Part shown: in pieces, positions 8,460 through 17,932 of the stretch | How the letters are laid out: each line of letters starts with the position of its first letter | Numbering within the stretch: the first letter of the stretch is position 1 | Source: Flavobacterium psychraerolatum | GTDB lineage: Bacteria > Bacteroidota > Bacteroidia > Flavobacteriales > Flavobacteriaceae | Length of the DNA stretch: 62,102 nucleotides | Direction: 5' to 3' | Assembly (NCBI RefSeq): GCF_025960985.1 | Contig: NZ_JAOQMX010000028.1 | Span: forward strand, 1 to 62,102 | The notes under the pieces: model-generated | The model's database searches: none | Told to the model about the DNA's origin: nothing | What the model saw: the letters and a program-made list of their open reading frames with translations, nothing else | Position numbers and translations under genes: made by a program

Positions 8460-9707
8460 TTAATACACCAACCTTTTCTTCCCAGTCAACAACACCTGCA
8501 TTAACCCTTTTTTCTGGTCTTTGAGTTGTTGTAATTTCTTTTTTAATAATTGTATATCTTCATCGGCACATTGTAAAATATTGGCAATGGCGGTTTGTTC
8601 TTCGATTGACGGAACTTTAATTTCTAATTTAAGAAAGTCCTTTTTACTCATTACTCTGTTTCTACCTGCTCCACCAGGAGAAATTAAATCCAACATACTT
8701 TTAAACTTACTTCCAAGAATAAAAAATTTAAAATATAGAAAAACTGCACTTTTAAAATTAAAAGTATACGTTGGAAATCTATGAGATACCAAACCTCCTT
8801 CATCCTTTTTCGAAGCTATTGCAACGGCTTGTTCCCATGCAAAAGTTATATTTATAACTAAATCATTTTCTTTAACTACATATAATTTATCCATTGCGAT
8901 TGCTTTTGGATCAAAATCAATTTTATGAAAAACGCCTTTTCCGTGACTTCTCAATCCTAATGCTAAAAATGGTGTTAATGGTTTATCAACTTCTCTTGGC
9001 GTGTAAATTAATAAATCACCTAATTTTTTAACTTCCCAATTTTTAGTAAACCCTTTCAATCTTTTTTTACCAGAAAGCAATTGTTGCATTAGGGCTTTTT
9101 TACGCAATTCTTTTTGCGCAATGATTTGGGTTTGGGTTGCAATGGCTTTGTCCCAAGTAGAAAGACAATTGGCAATGGCGGTTTGTTCTGGGAGTGGCGG
9201 GACTGGTAGCTTTAGTTTTGATAAATCTTTAGAATAAATATGAACTACAGAATTCCCTTGTCCTAGTACTCTTTTTTGTTTCTTAACAGAATCAATTTCT
9301 AAAATGTATGAAATACATTCTACATTTATTTCATCATTTGTATTTAGAATAATTACATCACCACCAGCAAATGCTTTTTTATCTCCTAAGTATGCAACTG
9401 CTTTTCCAATTTCCTCTACAGTTTCACCTGAACCTGCAAATAAAATATCTCCCTTTTTAATTTCTTTACTTTCCGATGCTACATTTTCATTTATAAATGA
9501 CTTGAACTTTTTAATAATAAAATCGTGAGTTGTATATATTTCACCATATCGAATACAAGGAAAACCTGTTTCTGACAACTGGTCTTTTGTAATTCCTTTC
9601 CCTTTAGAGAAACTTCCTAATTCACCTAAACACTTCACTTCCCAATCCTCAGGAATTAAACCTAAAGGGGAGTTTTTGTATTGGGTTTTATTTTGAGTTA
9701 CGTTCAT
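8460..9707 (-). CDS. hsdS: Type I restriction enzyme, full-length S (specificity) subunit
   Basis: HsdS chooses the bipartite target for methylation and cleavage. Two target-recognition domains are apparent (about residues 12-165 and 225-365). Each is followed by the conserved helical spacer ([19 protein letters not shown] and [17 protein letters not shown]) and a coiled-coil end ([16 protein letters not shown]). The ATG overlaps the dinD stop as TAATG, which indicates translational coupling. At 415 residues it is typical and intact. A second, half-size S gene heads the same operon. Confidence 0.93.
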   Translation of the reverse strand: MNVTQNKTQYKNSPLGLIPEDWEVKCLGELGSFSKGKGITKDQLSETGFPCIRYGEIYTTHDFIIKKFKSFINENVASESKEIKKGDILFAGSGETVEEIGKAVAYLGDKKAFAGGDVIILNTNDEINVECISYILEIDSVKKQKRVLGQGNSVVHIYSKDLSKLKLPVPPLPEQTAIANCLSTWDKAIATQTQIIAQKELRKKALMQQLLSGKKRLKGFTKNWEVKKLGDLLIYTPREVDKPLTPFLALGLRSHGKGVFHKIDFDPKAIAMDKLYVVKENDLVINITFAWEQAVAIASKKDEGGLVSHRFPTYTFNFKSAVFLYFKFFILGSKFKSMLDLISPGGAGRNRVMSKKDFLKLEIKVPSIEEQTAIANILQCADEDIQLLKKKLQQLKDQKKGLMQVLLTGKKRLVY

Positions 9708-10564
9708 TATTCTTCTTTCTTTTTGGGAGTTGCAATTTTCTTTTTCTCGCTATTCTCAATTTTCTTAATACTGCCTTCTACTGGTAGGTTTTCGGGCATG
9801 GTACCACCTAATTCTTGAATGGTTTTTCGAACTTTTTTACCCACTTCAAAATGGGTTTTATTGGCAGTGGTTTTCCCTTTTACATTATCACGTAGTAGTT
9901 TCTCTTCTGTTTGCGTAGCTCGGAAGAGATTGGCTGCTAGTTCTGTACTACCCATGTGATCCAGAATTTGTTGGCTTTTTTTCAAGCCCTTTTTGGCATG
10001 AATATCCTTTGCCCCCAAACCTCCGTACAATCCCATATACCCATGATTTTGAAAAATGGCATAATCAAGAGGTTTGATTACTCCAGCATTTTTAGCGGCT
10101 TCTGCCAATTGTAAGTTGTGCTTTTTTAATTCATCCCGCAAAAACAAACGTTTTTCGTCTTCGGTAGAGAGACGGTTGTAATCGTCCATTTGCTTGATTT
10201 CCTGCAAACGAGTTTGAATCGCAAAATAGGTTTGTCCCTGTGCCACCACTTCTTTGGATGGATCTGCATTTTGAACAATGAGGTAACAGGCAAAACGAGA
10301 AAGTTTTACACTTTCCATTTTTCTCTCTGCACCAGAACCAATAGCAACCATCTCGAGGTAATCCTCGAAATGGTCTGCTATATTATATTGACTATTTTTA
10401 CACGCTTCTTTAGCACGATCGACAACAGGAAGAAAATGTCTAAACTCAGAGTATTCAAGGATTTTAGATAATTTTCTTGCTCCCCAAAACTCATTTCCAT
10501 TTTCATCAATTTCTTTTATTTGCTCAAAAATGGTATCATTTGTGCTTTTTAGCTCCTTTTTCAT
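9707..10564 (-). CDS. dinD: DinD-like protein (DNA-damage-inducible protein D family)
   Basis: The 285 residues match the DinD family, with an N-terminal BRO-like segment ([19 protein letters not shown]) and the family core [24 protein letters not shown] at about 85-105 (read here as [20 protein letters not shown]). A basic tail closes the protein ([12 protein letters not shown]). In E. coli dinD is SOS-induced and its product is linked to RecA filament control. Here it is embedded between hsdM (13 nt gap) and hsdS (overlap). That arrangement couples it to restriction expression rather than to an obvious LexA-type promoter. The family call is solid and the function in this setting is inferred. 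Confidence 0.85.
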   Translation of the reverse strand: MKKELKSTNDTIFEQIKEIDENGNEFWGARKLSKILEYSEFRHFLPVVDRAKEACKNSQYNIADHFEDYLEMVAIGSGAERKMESVKLSRFACYLIVQNADPSKEVVAQGQTYFAIQTRLQEIKQMDDYNRLSTEDEKRLFLRDELKKHNLQLAEAAKNAGVIKPLDYAIFQNHGYMGLYGGLGAKDIHAKKGLKKSQQILDHMGSTELAANLFRATQTEEKLLRDNVKGKTTANKTHFEVGKKVRKTIQELGGTMPENLPVEGSIKKIENSEKKKIATPKKKEE

Positions 10565-10577
10565 AATAAACTCTCCT

Positions 10578-12101
10578 TTAATCGATTAACACTTTTAAAT
10601 ACTCTTGCATCTGTAATTGCACCTCTTTCAACTCTGTTTCTAGTTTCCCTATTTCTAGTTGTACAGCATGAATGTCAATCGCTTCCTCTTCTTCAAACGT
10701 ATCTACATAACGAGGAATATTCAAGTTATAATCATTTTCGATAATAGCCTCTACTGTGGCTACAAAACTGTATTTGTCTTCTGCAATTCCGCTTTTTAAT
10801 TTTCCGTTATGAAAATCATCGTAGGTCGCTACAATTTTGGCAATGTCGCTGTCACGTAGTTTGTTTTGGTTTTTACCACTTTCAAAATGTTTGCTAGCAT
10901 CTACAAACAAAACATCCGTATTTTTTCCTTTGTCTTTATTGAAAACCAAAATAGCTGCTGGAATCCCTGTTCCAAAAAACAAATTGGCAGGCAAACCAAT
11001 TACGGCTTCCAACAAATTATCTTCAATGGTTTTTTGACGAATTTTACCTTCGCTACTTCCTCTAAACAAAACCCCGTGCGGAACTACAACACCTGCTTTT
11101 CCTGTTTCGTTCAAGGTTTCGATCATGTGACTGATAAAAGCCCAATCGCCTTTACTCTTAGAAGGCACACCACGCCAAAAACGGTTATAGACATCGCTCA
11201 CCGCCATATCGGCTCCCCATTTATCTAATGAGAAAGGAGGATTGGCTACCACGGTATCAAATTTCATTAACGCATCGCCTTCTTTTAGTTTTGGGTTTCT
11301 AATGGTATCTCCCCAACGAATGGTTGCATTATCAAATCCATGCAAAAACATATTCATGACCGCCAAAGCCCAAGTGCTTCCGTTGGCTTCTTGCCCATAA
11401 AGCGAAAAGTTATTGCTTCCTACTTCACGACCTGCTTTTATCAACAACGAACCCGATCCGCAAGTAGGATCACAGATTCTTGCTCCTACTTTAGACCTAG
11501 TTAATTTGGCCAATAAAGTAGAAACTTCACTAGGCGTAAAAAATTCTCCTGCTTTTTTTCCTGCATCGCCTGCAAAGTTGGCAATAAGGTATTCGTAAGC
11601 ATTCCCAATAACATCTTCACGCTCCAAATGCGACGGACTTAAATCGAGTTCGGCAAAATCACCTAACAAATGTTTCAGTCGAGTATTTTTGTCTTTTACA
11701 TCACCAAGGTTGCTGCTGTTGAAATCGATGTTTCTAAAGATTCCGCTACCGTCCTCGCTGCTTAATTTCTCACGATTGGCTTCTTCCAAATCAGCCAAAG
11801 CAATATTGATTAATTCCCCAACATTGGCTTCGCTTCGATGCTCATATAAATAATCAAAACTGCAATGCTCAGGAACTTGAAAACGTTCCATTTTCAAAGC
11901 TCGGTCTGTTCTCGCTTCGTCACCATTGTATTTTTGCAAATAGTCATTTCGTTTTTCTTTGTTTACATCACTTATATATTTCAAAAACAACATGGTCAAA
12001 ATGTAATCTTTGTATTGTGAAGGATCAATAATACCTCTAAAGGTATCACAGGCTTTCCAAACGGTTTGGTTAATCTCTTTTTGATTTATTTTGGCACTCA
12101 T
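10578..12101 (-). CDS. hsdM: Type I restriction enzyme, M (N6-adenine methyltransferase) subunit
   Basis: HsdM transfers a methyl group from S-adenosylmethionine to adenine in the target chosen by HsdS. An N-terminal HsdM helical domain (about 8-145) is followed by the N6-MTase fold, with SAM motif DPTCGSGSLLI and catalytic NPPF (VVANPPFSLDKWG). The C-terminus carries a coiled coil for S-subunit contact (VQLEIGKLETELKEVQLQM). At 507 residues it is normal and intact. It starts 1 nt after the stop of the half-size S gene and is followed by dinD. Confidence 0.96.
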   Translation of the reverse strand: MSAKINQKEINQTVWKACDTFRGIIDPSQYKDYILTMLFLKYISDVNKEKRNDYLQKYNGDEARTDRALKMERFQVPEHCSFDYLYEHRSEANVGELINIALADLEEANREKLSSEDGSGIFRNIDFNSSNLGDVKDKNTRLKHLLGDFAELDLSPSHLEREDVIGNAYEYLIANFAGDAGKKAGEFFTPSEVSTLLAKLTRSKVGARICDPTCGSGSLLIKAGREVGSNNFSLYGQEANGSTWALAVMNMFLHGFDNATIRWGDTIRNPKLKEGDALMKFDTVVANPPFSLDKWGADMAVSDVYNRFWRGVPSKSKGDWAFISHMIETLNETGKAGVVVPHGVLFRGSSEGKIRQKTIEDNLLEAVIGLPANLFFGTGIPAAILVFNKDKGKNTDVLFVDASKHFESGKNQNKLRDSDIAKIVATYDDFHNGKLKSGIAEDKYSFVATVEAIIENDYNLNIPRYVDTFEEEEAIDIHAVQLEIGKLETELKEVQLQMQEYLKVLID

Positions 12102-12102
12102 G

Positions 12103-12660
12103 TTATTGTATTGATTTGTATGTTAGTTCGTTTAAATATTCTTGTTTCAATTGCATTATTTGCTGTTGTAGCTTTCTTTCCTGTATTTGTAAATTTGAAA
12201 ACTCTAAAATAGAATTTTGTTTTGACAAAGAAGGTATTGGAATTTCTATTTGTTCTAATGTCGATTTGCTAATAGAGCTAATTGCTGTTCCTCTAGCAAA
12301 AGTAGTCAGGAGTAATTGTGTTTTGGTATGATTAAGAAACCATACAACATACTCTGGAAGTACATTTTTTGCCTGAACCTGCAACACTAAAAATGTAGAT
12401 GAAGCTACGGCAGGCTCATAGGTTCCGTCGTAAAGCACAGCAAAAAACTCTCGCCCTTTGGCAGCAAAAAGAACATCTCCTTTGTTCAAAAAATGTCGAC
12501 TTAAAGTAGTGGCTTTACTCAAAACAGGACTAAGGTTTGTAACCCACTTTTTATCTGAATCAAAGTCTGTTGACTGGATATAATAGAGGTCTGGATTTGT
12601 ATCGCCTTTGGCAAACACTCCCGATTTCATCCTTACTATATCAATTAGTTTGTAGCTCAT
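12103..12660 (-). CDS. Half-size HsdS-like protein with one target-recognition domain
   Basis: A 185-residue protein with one TRD-like region (DVLFAAKGREFFAVLYDG...PAVASSTFLVLQV) and one conserved S-subunit spacer (IPIPSLSKQNSILEF), ending in a coiled coil (RKLQQQIMQLKQEYLNELT). It has about half the layout of a normal S subunit. Known half-S proteins can dimerise to form a specificity subunit for a palindromic site. It is the first gene of the cluster, just upstream of hsdM. A TAACTTTA box about 40 nt before the ATG may be its promoter. Possible roles are an alternative specificity, a competitor of HsdS, or a remnant; the frame is intact. Confidence 0.8.
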   Translation of the reverse strand: MSYKLIDIVRMKSGVFAKGDTNPDLYYIQSTDFDSDKKWVTNLSPVLSKATTLSRHFLNKGDVLFAAKGREFFAVLYDGTYEPAVASSTFLVLQVQAKNVLPEYVVWFLNHTKTQLLLTTFARGTAISSISKSTLEQIEIPIPSLSKQNSILEFSNLQIQERKLQQQIMQLKQEYLNELTYKSIQ

Positions 12661-12783
12661 AATTTCATTCAGTACACCGTATACTTAATTTTTTTTGTAA
12701 AGTTAATGAATTTTAATTAAGTTTGACATAGAAACTGGAGTATGTTTCGTACTAAAAAACATTCACAACATAGGTGTAAAAGC

Positions 12784-12813
12784 AAAGAGGCTGCCTAACT
12801 AGACCGCCTCTTT
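12784..12813 (-). terminator. Hairpin terminator of the envelope operon
   Basis: AAAGAGGC and GCCTCTTT pair around a 14-nt loop, followed on the minus strand by GCTTTT. It lies between the last envelope-operon gene and the restriction cluster. A second small hairpin (CTGCTAA/TTAGCAG, 12838-12853) lies just after the stop codon. Confidence 0.7.
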
Positions 12814-12865
12814 ATTGAATTTGATTTACAATACCAACTGCTAAACTTAGCAGAATAGACAGTTC

Positions 12866-14013
12866 TTAATCTGTAACTACCGAAAACCCTTTGGCTATTA
12901 AGGCATTCTTATCTATAATCCCCTGTCCCGTTGGAGGTGCTTTTGGGTTTTGACTATATAGATAAATAGCTTTTGCAGACAAAGCCGCAAATGTAATTGT
13001 ATTATTGAAACTACTCAATAATTTATTCACTTCTAAAGTCGTTAGAGAATTCCCCGTTAACAACACAAAATTTGCCGCATTGACATAAGTTAAATTAGGA
13101 ATTTTTATATTCACTAATTTACTGTTGTTCATTACCGCAATATCACCATTTACAGCATTGAGCGATGGTAATTCAAGAGACACTAAAGAATTTCCTGTAA
13201 TTGAAATACTACCACTAGTAGTCAGTAAAGGTACCGTAAGAGATGTAAGTAAAGAAAGCCCACTAAGACTTAAATTACCAGACTTTAATTGAGGTAGACT
13301 CAAAGTTGTTAAAGATGCACCACTTACTGAAATATTTCCAATACTAAGTAAAGGAGTTGACAACGTTGTTAATGAAGATAGGCTTGATACGTTTATGTCA
13401 CCCGATTTTAACTGAGGTAGACTCAAAGTCGTTAAAGTCGCACCACTTATTGTAATATTTCCAATACTTAGTAGCGGAGCACTTAAAGAACTTAGAGCAG
13501 ACATCCCTCCAAAAAGTTGTAGTGAACCATATTTTAATTGTGGCAAACTTAATGAAGTTATGATTGGACAATAATTTATACTTAAATAAGAGGAACTTAT
13601 AAGATTATTGAGCGAAACTGATTGAAGTTTGCTTTCATTATTTATCGTCAGACTATTTATACTTTGTAATCCATTCAAGTTAACCGTAGTTAAGTCATAA
13701 TTGTTATTTATATTTATTTCCCAGACAGAAGATAAAGTACTAAGATCTATAGCCGTTAATCCACTTGTGTATCCAACACTAATATGGTTGTATTTGTTCC
13801 TGCTTCCTGAGCTATTTGTGCTGCGGCTTGTTGATTCGTGAGGTTTCCTGTTATAAAGATGTGTGTTTTTCCCAGACTAGTTATAGTTCTATTGGCTCCA
13901 TTGGTTCCGCTAGTTCCATCTGTACCATTAACCCCGTCTTTTCCTGCTACTCCCTCTTGTGTACATGACAATACACAAAACAGTACTGCAATTCCTAATA
14001 TTATTTTCTTCAT
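12866..14013 (-). pseudogene. Leucine-rich-repeat lipoprotein with collagen-like linker, frameshifted
   Basis: The 5' frame (14013-13756, 85 aa) has a lipoprotein signal (MKKIILGIAVLFCVLSC), a collagen-like Gly-x-x run (GKDGVNGTDGTSGTNG) and a GNLTNQQAAAQIAQEAGTNT segment, then stops. The next frame continues without an ATG (SGLTAIDLSTLSSVWEINI, later NLNGLQSI) into LRR-like repeats of the type LTTLSLPQLKSG and a C-terminal domain, ending at 12866. Restoring one base near 13765-13772 joins ILVLDT to SGLTAIDLS and gives one product of about 380 aa. The lipoprotein would face the outside of the cell. This is either a real frameshift or a read error. It is the last gene of the envelope operon. 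Confidence 0.75.
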
Positions 14014-14044
14014 TGTTATATTTTAAATTTGAAAAATTATCTTT

Positions 14045-14989
14045 TTACCTAACAATTACAGTGTAATTTACATCTGTAGATTGACTTTTGTAATAAGCTA
14101 CAGCAATGTCCTTAACAGCGTTTACTCGTTGTTTTTCAAGTCCTACTGCATCATTATATTGTTTCATTTGAAAATCCCATTCTTTCTTTTCCTCCGCCGT
14201 AATTTTTGACTCTACCGATTTTGCAATTGATTGTGCTTCTTTAAAACAAGGCGACGCTGGATCAACATCTAACAGCAAGTTTAGCGTTTCATTATACTCT
14301 TTCATAGCCATTGCATTTTTGGCCAACTGAATTTGCTTTGTACAATTTATTTTTTGGAAGCTTTTGTAAGCTTCAATTGCTTTTAGTTGAATTTGACTAT
14401 AGCAGCTCGTCCCTTCGGGAACAGACATAAGCAAACCTATTGCTTGTTCAAATTGTTGTGTTTTGACCAAAGCATCTGATTTGTTGCTAATTTCAGCGCA
14501 TTTCGACTCATAATAACTGATGATTTTGGTTTTACTTTTTTCTATAAAAGCTTTGAAAGCAGCATCGTTTGTACTTATTTGCACAATTGCATTGGTAATT
14601 GCTAATTCCTTAGTCCTCCCACTACCTTTAATCGTTTTACTAACTGTTGCAAACAAAATATTTCGTTCTATTTGCTTGACAAACAAACTCAAATCTGCAC
14701 TTACAACCGTTATATTCTGCATTCCACCTTCGACCACGTTTGTTTCATTAATGGAAATTTTTGGATAAATAACAAAATTATTAGAATACCCTGAATCTGA
14801 TACGCCCGCTGAAGTTACTATCTGAGCAATTTTTGTTTCTAATTTTGACAACTGAGATTCATTTAAATCTGTAAAATAGTCAGGCATAACAACTGACAGC
14901 GCTATCTGACCAATTTCATTTGTTGATTGTGCATTAGATGCAAAAGAGCAAAGCAATAAACTGAGTATAAAGTAATAATACTTCATCAT
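14045..14989 (-). CDS. Exported protein with TPR-like helical repeats, function unknown
   Basis: A signal peptide (about 1-20, ending SNAQ) is followed by an alpha/beta region (about 25-130) resembling CsgG/LpoB-associated domains. Two TPR-like helical pairs follow (about 165-250: FEQAIGLLMSVPEG..CYSQ and YNETLNLLLDVDPASPCF), each with a Pro-x-Ser/Thr-Cys turn, then a charged helical tail. The matching cysteines could form disulfides in the periplasm. It starts 4 nt after the DUF6175-like gene, in the same operon. No specific family was recognised. Confidence 0.75.
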   Translation of the reverse strand: MMKYYYFILSLLLCSFASNAQSTNEIGQIALSVVMPDYFTDLNESQLSKLETKIAQIVTSAGVSDSGYSNNFVIYPKISINETNVVEGGMQNITVVSADLSLFVKQIERNILFATVSKTIKGSGRTKELAITNAIVQISTNDAAFKAFIEKSKTKIISYYESKCAEISNKSDALVKTQQFEQAIGLLMSVPEGTSCYSQIQLKAIEAYKSFQKINCTKQIQLAKNAMAMKEYNETLNLLLDVDPASPCFKEAQSIAKSVESKITAEEKKEWDFQMKQYNDAVGLEKQRVNAVKDIAVAYYKSQSTDVNYTVIVR

Positions 14990-14993
14990 TTAA

Positions 14994-15899
14994 TTATTTA
15001 ATAGTTATATAAATGGTATTGCTTTTAATATCTTTTGCAGGCTGTAACCCGATCCCTTTGAAGAACTTAAATAATTCTAAAGCAAATTTATTTGGATTGT
15101 AATTATTCCCTGTGGCTTGGTCTTTTAATGGGATTTTGACATCATCAAGAATCATTCTTAGGTCAGTTGTCCCTTGAATATGATAATTGTTTTTAAACGC
15201 ATTTTTCTCCATCCACATTTCGATTTGATCTGATAATGGAAGACCATCGGAACCAATTTCGGAAGAAGTCTTGTATTGCGAACCTGCATCAAAACTAATA
15301 TCTACTATCACAGATTTACCATTATTTACAATGTCTGTAAACTTGGCTTGCATGACATTCAAAAAATCCTCGACACAACTTTCAACCGCTTTAGAGGCTA
15401 ATTTATTGAAATCATCGGTGTAAAATCTACCGCTTTCGCCTACTTTATTGGACAATGAATTCCCTGTTGACGCTTCATATCCCGTAAGAATAAGTTTTAC
15501 CGAATTTCCGCCCTCTCCTTTTTCAGCAATAACTTCGGCTTGTACATAAACATCTGCACCTGACATTTGAATAATTTGTGATTTTATATCGGTTTGATTA
15601 TCCGATGTAAATACATTGTTGTCTTTTGCTGCCTTTAGTTTTGCAATAAAATCTACAGTAGTAAAACTTCTACTATCAAAACCTTCCTTGATCTTTGTGA
15701 TTGCAATTCGTTTGTTGGCATCAGCTTCCAAAATGGTTCGTAAATCCTCACCTTCTTTAGTATAAGGAATAACCATGATTTTGGGCTGTACAGTAGTGAC
15801 CAATCCTCCGCTATTTGTTGCCGAATTTTGACCAAAACTTATGTTTGAATAACCAACTATGACAAAAAATACGATGTAATTAAGAAATTTTTTTTTCAT
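14994..15899 (-). CDS. DUF6175-like exported protein
   Basis: A secreted protein with a signal peptide ending at NISFGQ. The core begins PKIMVIPYTKEG and continues through DIKSQIIQMSGADVYVQAEV and KSVIVDISFDAG, which resembles the Bacteroidota DUF6175 family from memory. The ATG at 15899 is preferred to one at 15920 because it gives a compact signal peptide and avoids overlap with the upstream gene. It lies between the small lipoprotein and the TPR-like gene. Its function is unknown. The pattern of two repeated alpha/beta modules recalls the periplasmic CsgG/LpoB fold, but that is inference. Confidence 0.75.
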   Translation of the reverse strand: MKKKFLNYIVFFVIVGYSNISFGQNSATNSGGLVTTVQPKIMVIPYTKEGEDLRTILEADANKRIAITKIKEGFDSRSFTTVDFIAKLKAAKDNNVFTSDNQTDIKSQIIQMSGADVYVQAEVIAEKGEGGNSVKLILTGYEASTGNSLSNKVGESGRFYTDDFNKLASKAVESCVEDFLNVMQAKFTDIVNNGKSVIVDISFDAGSQYKTSSEIGSDGLPLSDQIEMWMEKNAFKNNYHIQGTTDLRMILDDVKIPLKDQATGNNYNPNKFALELFKFFKGIGLQPAKDIKSNTIYITIK

Positions 15900-15909
15900 G
15901 AAATATGTT

Positions 15910-16380
15910 TTAAAATCCAAACTTGCGGATTATATTATTTTGCTCTAAATCCTTTCGCAATGCGACCAAGTTGATTTTAATATCTACTGCCAAACTTTTT
16001 GAAACACCATTTTGTTTAGACAAAATACTCACTGGAATACTAGACATTACAAACGTTTTATATCTCATTTGAGAATAAAATTTATCAAAATAGGATTTGT
16101 TTTTCGCTAACTCTTCTGCTTCATTGGTTCCAACTAAAGCTGTTTTTTGTTCCGATTCAGGAAGCCCTCTGAATAAAATCACATTGAAAGCATTTCGTTC
16201 TGCATCACTGATTCCGTCTTGCTCTTTTTGTCCATTTCCTATTGCTCTCATGGTAATCGTTCCGCTGTTTCCTGATATGAAATTAACCTCAGACGTTGGT
16301 AGTGTTTTTTTACTACACCCCACAGAGCTAACTACTAGGATTGCAAATAATAAGCTACTTAATTTTTTATATGAAATCAT
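15910..16380 (-). CDS. Small lipoprotein, LPP20/FlgP-like
   Basis: A 156-residue lipoprotein (lipobox VSSVGC, Cys22). The mature part contains TITMRAIGNGQKEQDGISDA, then ERNAFNVILFRGLP. This pattern of a strand followed by a helix starting at an AERNA-like motif is seen in LPP20/FlgP-type outer-membrane lipoproteins. It starts 5 nt after the CsgG-like gene, and CsgG-, FlgO- and FlgT-like proteins are frequent neighbours of LPP20 proteins in other phyla. Assignment to LPP20 is tentative. Confidence 0.7.
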   Translation of the reverse strand: MISYKKLSSLLFAILVVSSVGCSKKTLPTSEVNFISGNSGTITMRAIGNGQKEQDGISDAERNAFNVILFRGLPESEQKTALVGTNEAEELAKNKSYFDKFYSQMRYKTFVMSSIPVSILSKQNGVSKSLAVDIKINLVALRKDLEQNNIIRKFGF

Positions 16381-16385
16381 TCGGA

Positions 16386-17213
16386 TTACTTTATTAACAG
16401 TTTGCAGGTTAATTTCTCGGCAGCATTGAATCTCGCTAAAATTTCTTTACCTCCATCTAAAACGGTACACTCAGAAAAATCAGCACCAGCGATTTTATTA
16501 ATTTTGAGCTCTCCAATTTGCGACGGATAAGGTTTACCATCTATCATTTCGTTTTTCTCCACAATAAATTTATCACCTTCTTTTAGGCCTAATTCCGTAC
16601 CCCCAGAAATTAAAACTGTCGATGCGGACTCTTTTTTTGAAGTAAGGACTCTGCTTATCTTTGTTTTAACTGGAAACGTTTTGGTGAAATAACTAGTTAA
16701 TTTCGGCTCAATTGACTTTAATGCCTCATTCACTGCACTTTCAGGAGAAAGCATCAAAGGACTTACTTCTGTTTGAAAACTTTCTGCTTCGGTGGTTTTC
16801 CCACTTTCCACTTCATTGACTTTTAAAGTAAAGGCCACACTAGATTTATAGCCATTTACACTACCATCAGAATTTTTCATAGCATATACACTCATCTTCA
16901 AAATATTACCAACAATCATGCTTTCTGCTGCAAGAGCAACATCTTGTTTGGCTGTATTTTTGGTATCAAGAAATGCTTCTGATTTTTGAAATTCCAATTC
17001 TTGTTTGACTTTGTCATAACTAGTTCTGTCAACAACGGTAAAACGTTTTGTGTTAGTGACAATTTGAACTACTTTCTCTGCAACGGCAGTGGCATATTTT
17101 GAATTCACTTCTGAAGTAAATTCTGCAACTCCAACAACGGGTTTTGTATCTATTTGTGAATAGCCAACTAGGCTATTCACGAAACAGAATACAACTAAAA
17201 TAAAATTCTTCAT
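16386..17213 (-). CDS. CsgG/LpoB-like exported protein
   Basis: After a signal peptide (1-19, GYSQ) the protein shows the CsgG-type fold. VVGVAEFTSEVNSKYA is followed by KVVQIVTNTKRFTVVDRTSYDKVKQE, the usual opening in which a regulator strand leads into VxDRxxxxxVxxE, and then by AAESMIVGNIL. The last third (about 185-275) is an added domain with GGTELGLKEGDKFIV, as in FlgT/CsgG relatives that bind peptidoglycan or outer-membrane partners. No lipobox is visible, so it is probably periplasmic. It is the second gene of the operon and probably the scaffold of the set. Confidence 0.8.
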   Translation of the reverse strand: MKNFILVVFCFVNSLVGYSQIDTKPVVGVAEFTSEVNSKYATAVAEKVVQIVTNTKRFTVVDRTSYDKVKQELEFQKSEAFLDTKNTAKQDVALAAESMIVGNILKMSVYAMKNSDGSVNGYKSSVAFTLKVNEVESGKTTEAESFQTEVSPLMLSPESAVNEALKSIEPKLTSYFTKTFPVKTKISRVLTSKKESASTVLISGGTELGLKEGDKFIVEKNEMIDGKPYPSQIGELKINKIAGADFSECTVLDGGKEILARFNAAEKLTCKLLIK

Positions 17214-17214
17214 T

Positions 17215-17811
17215 TTATAAATTATTAGAAGATTTCATAGTTGCAATTAAATTATTGATAACTTTTAGGTTAAGACTTAATTCAGGTAGCACTAAAGACA
17301 TAACATCTTTTGAAAAATTTAATGATTTAGTTCCTTTTGGAAGCTGCATCATCCCAGCACTTTTTAAATCTGTTGCAGCTGAACTTACAGAAGCTGTAGC
17401 AGCAGTTACCGCAGTGATTTGTGACGCAATATTCACACCTACTGTCGCAAGTTCTTCTAGACTTGGTTTCTTAACCGTTACATCTGCAACTCCATCAACC
17501 GACTCCCCAATTGTTCTTTTGTACATTTCAGGAACTATAGTATTAATTTCTTTTGTAGAAAGTAACATTTTTGATGAACTTGCAGCTAAATCATCTACAC
17601 TAGAAATACCAGAAGTTTTTGGTTCACTTAATTTCTCGAATTTAATTTTGCGTTCTTCAGCATCTTTAGATCTCATTTCAGATTTTAATACTTCTAATTC
17701 TGCTTTCAATTCGTCCTTTGTTTTTTCTTGTGCAAAAACATTTTGTTGCATTACTAAAATTAAACCAAGACAAATAACCGATCTGAAAATTGTTGTTTTA
17801 AACATTATCAT
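17215..17811 (-). CDS. Exported helical protein of unknown function, first gene of the envelope operon
   Basis: The frame extends to GTG 17886, but ATG 17811 (or 17805) places a clean signal peptide (IFRSVICLGLILVMQQNVFAQ) at the N-terminus. The mature protein begins with a charged coiled coil (KDELKAELEVLKSEMRSKD). It continues with Ala/Ser/Val-rich helices (ITAVTAATASVSSAATDL) and a hydrophobic C-terminus. No family was recognised. It ends 1 nt before the CsgG-like gene and has a good TATGTTTG promoter box upstream. An elongated periplasmic or surface spacer is possible. Confidence 0.65.
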   Translation of the reverse strand: MIMFKTTIFRSVICLGLILVMQQNVFAQEKTKDELKAELEVLKSEMRSKDAEERKIKFEKLSEPKTSGISSVDDLAASSSKMLLSTKEINTIVPEMYKRTIGESVDGVADVTVKKPSLEELATVGVNIASQITAVTAATASVSSAATDLKSAGMMQLPKGTKSLNFSKDVMSLVLPELSLNLKVINNLIATMKSSNNL

Positions 17812-17924
17812 TAATTTTATATTTTTCTTACTCTTATGGATTTTCAGGTACTCCCCGTTTTTATTTTTGTGGTTTCTGGACTCCACAGGATTCTATTTAA
17901 AAGTTGTTTCAAATAAATATTGTC

Positions 17925-17932
17925 CAAACATA
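17925..17932 (-). promoter_or_regulatory. Promoter -7 box TATGTTTG of the envelope operon
   Basis: Exact TAnnTTTG match on the minus strand, giving a predicted start near 17918 and a leader of about 105 nt to the ATG at 17811. A GC-richer imperfect hairpin with a T-run (about 17945-17975) sits immediately upstream and may insulate it. Confidence 0.6.

Noticed and set aside
12866..13678. Stand-alone 270-aa LRR protein starting at a TTG
   Set aside because: The frame runs on upstream of the TTG with matching content and joins the lipoprotein head if one base is restored, so the start is an artefact.
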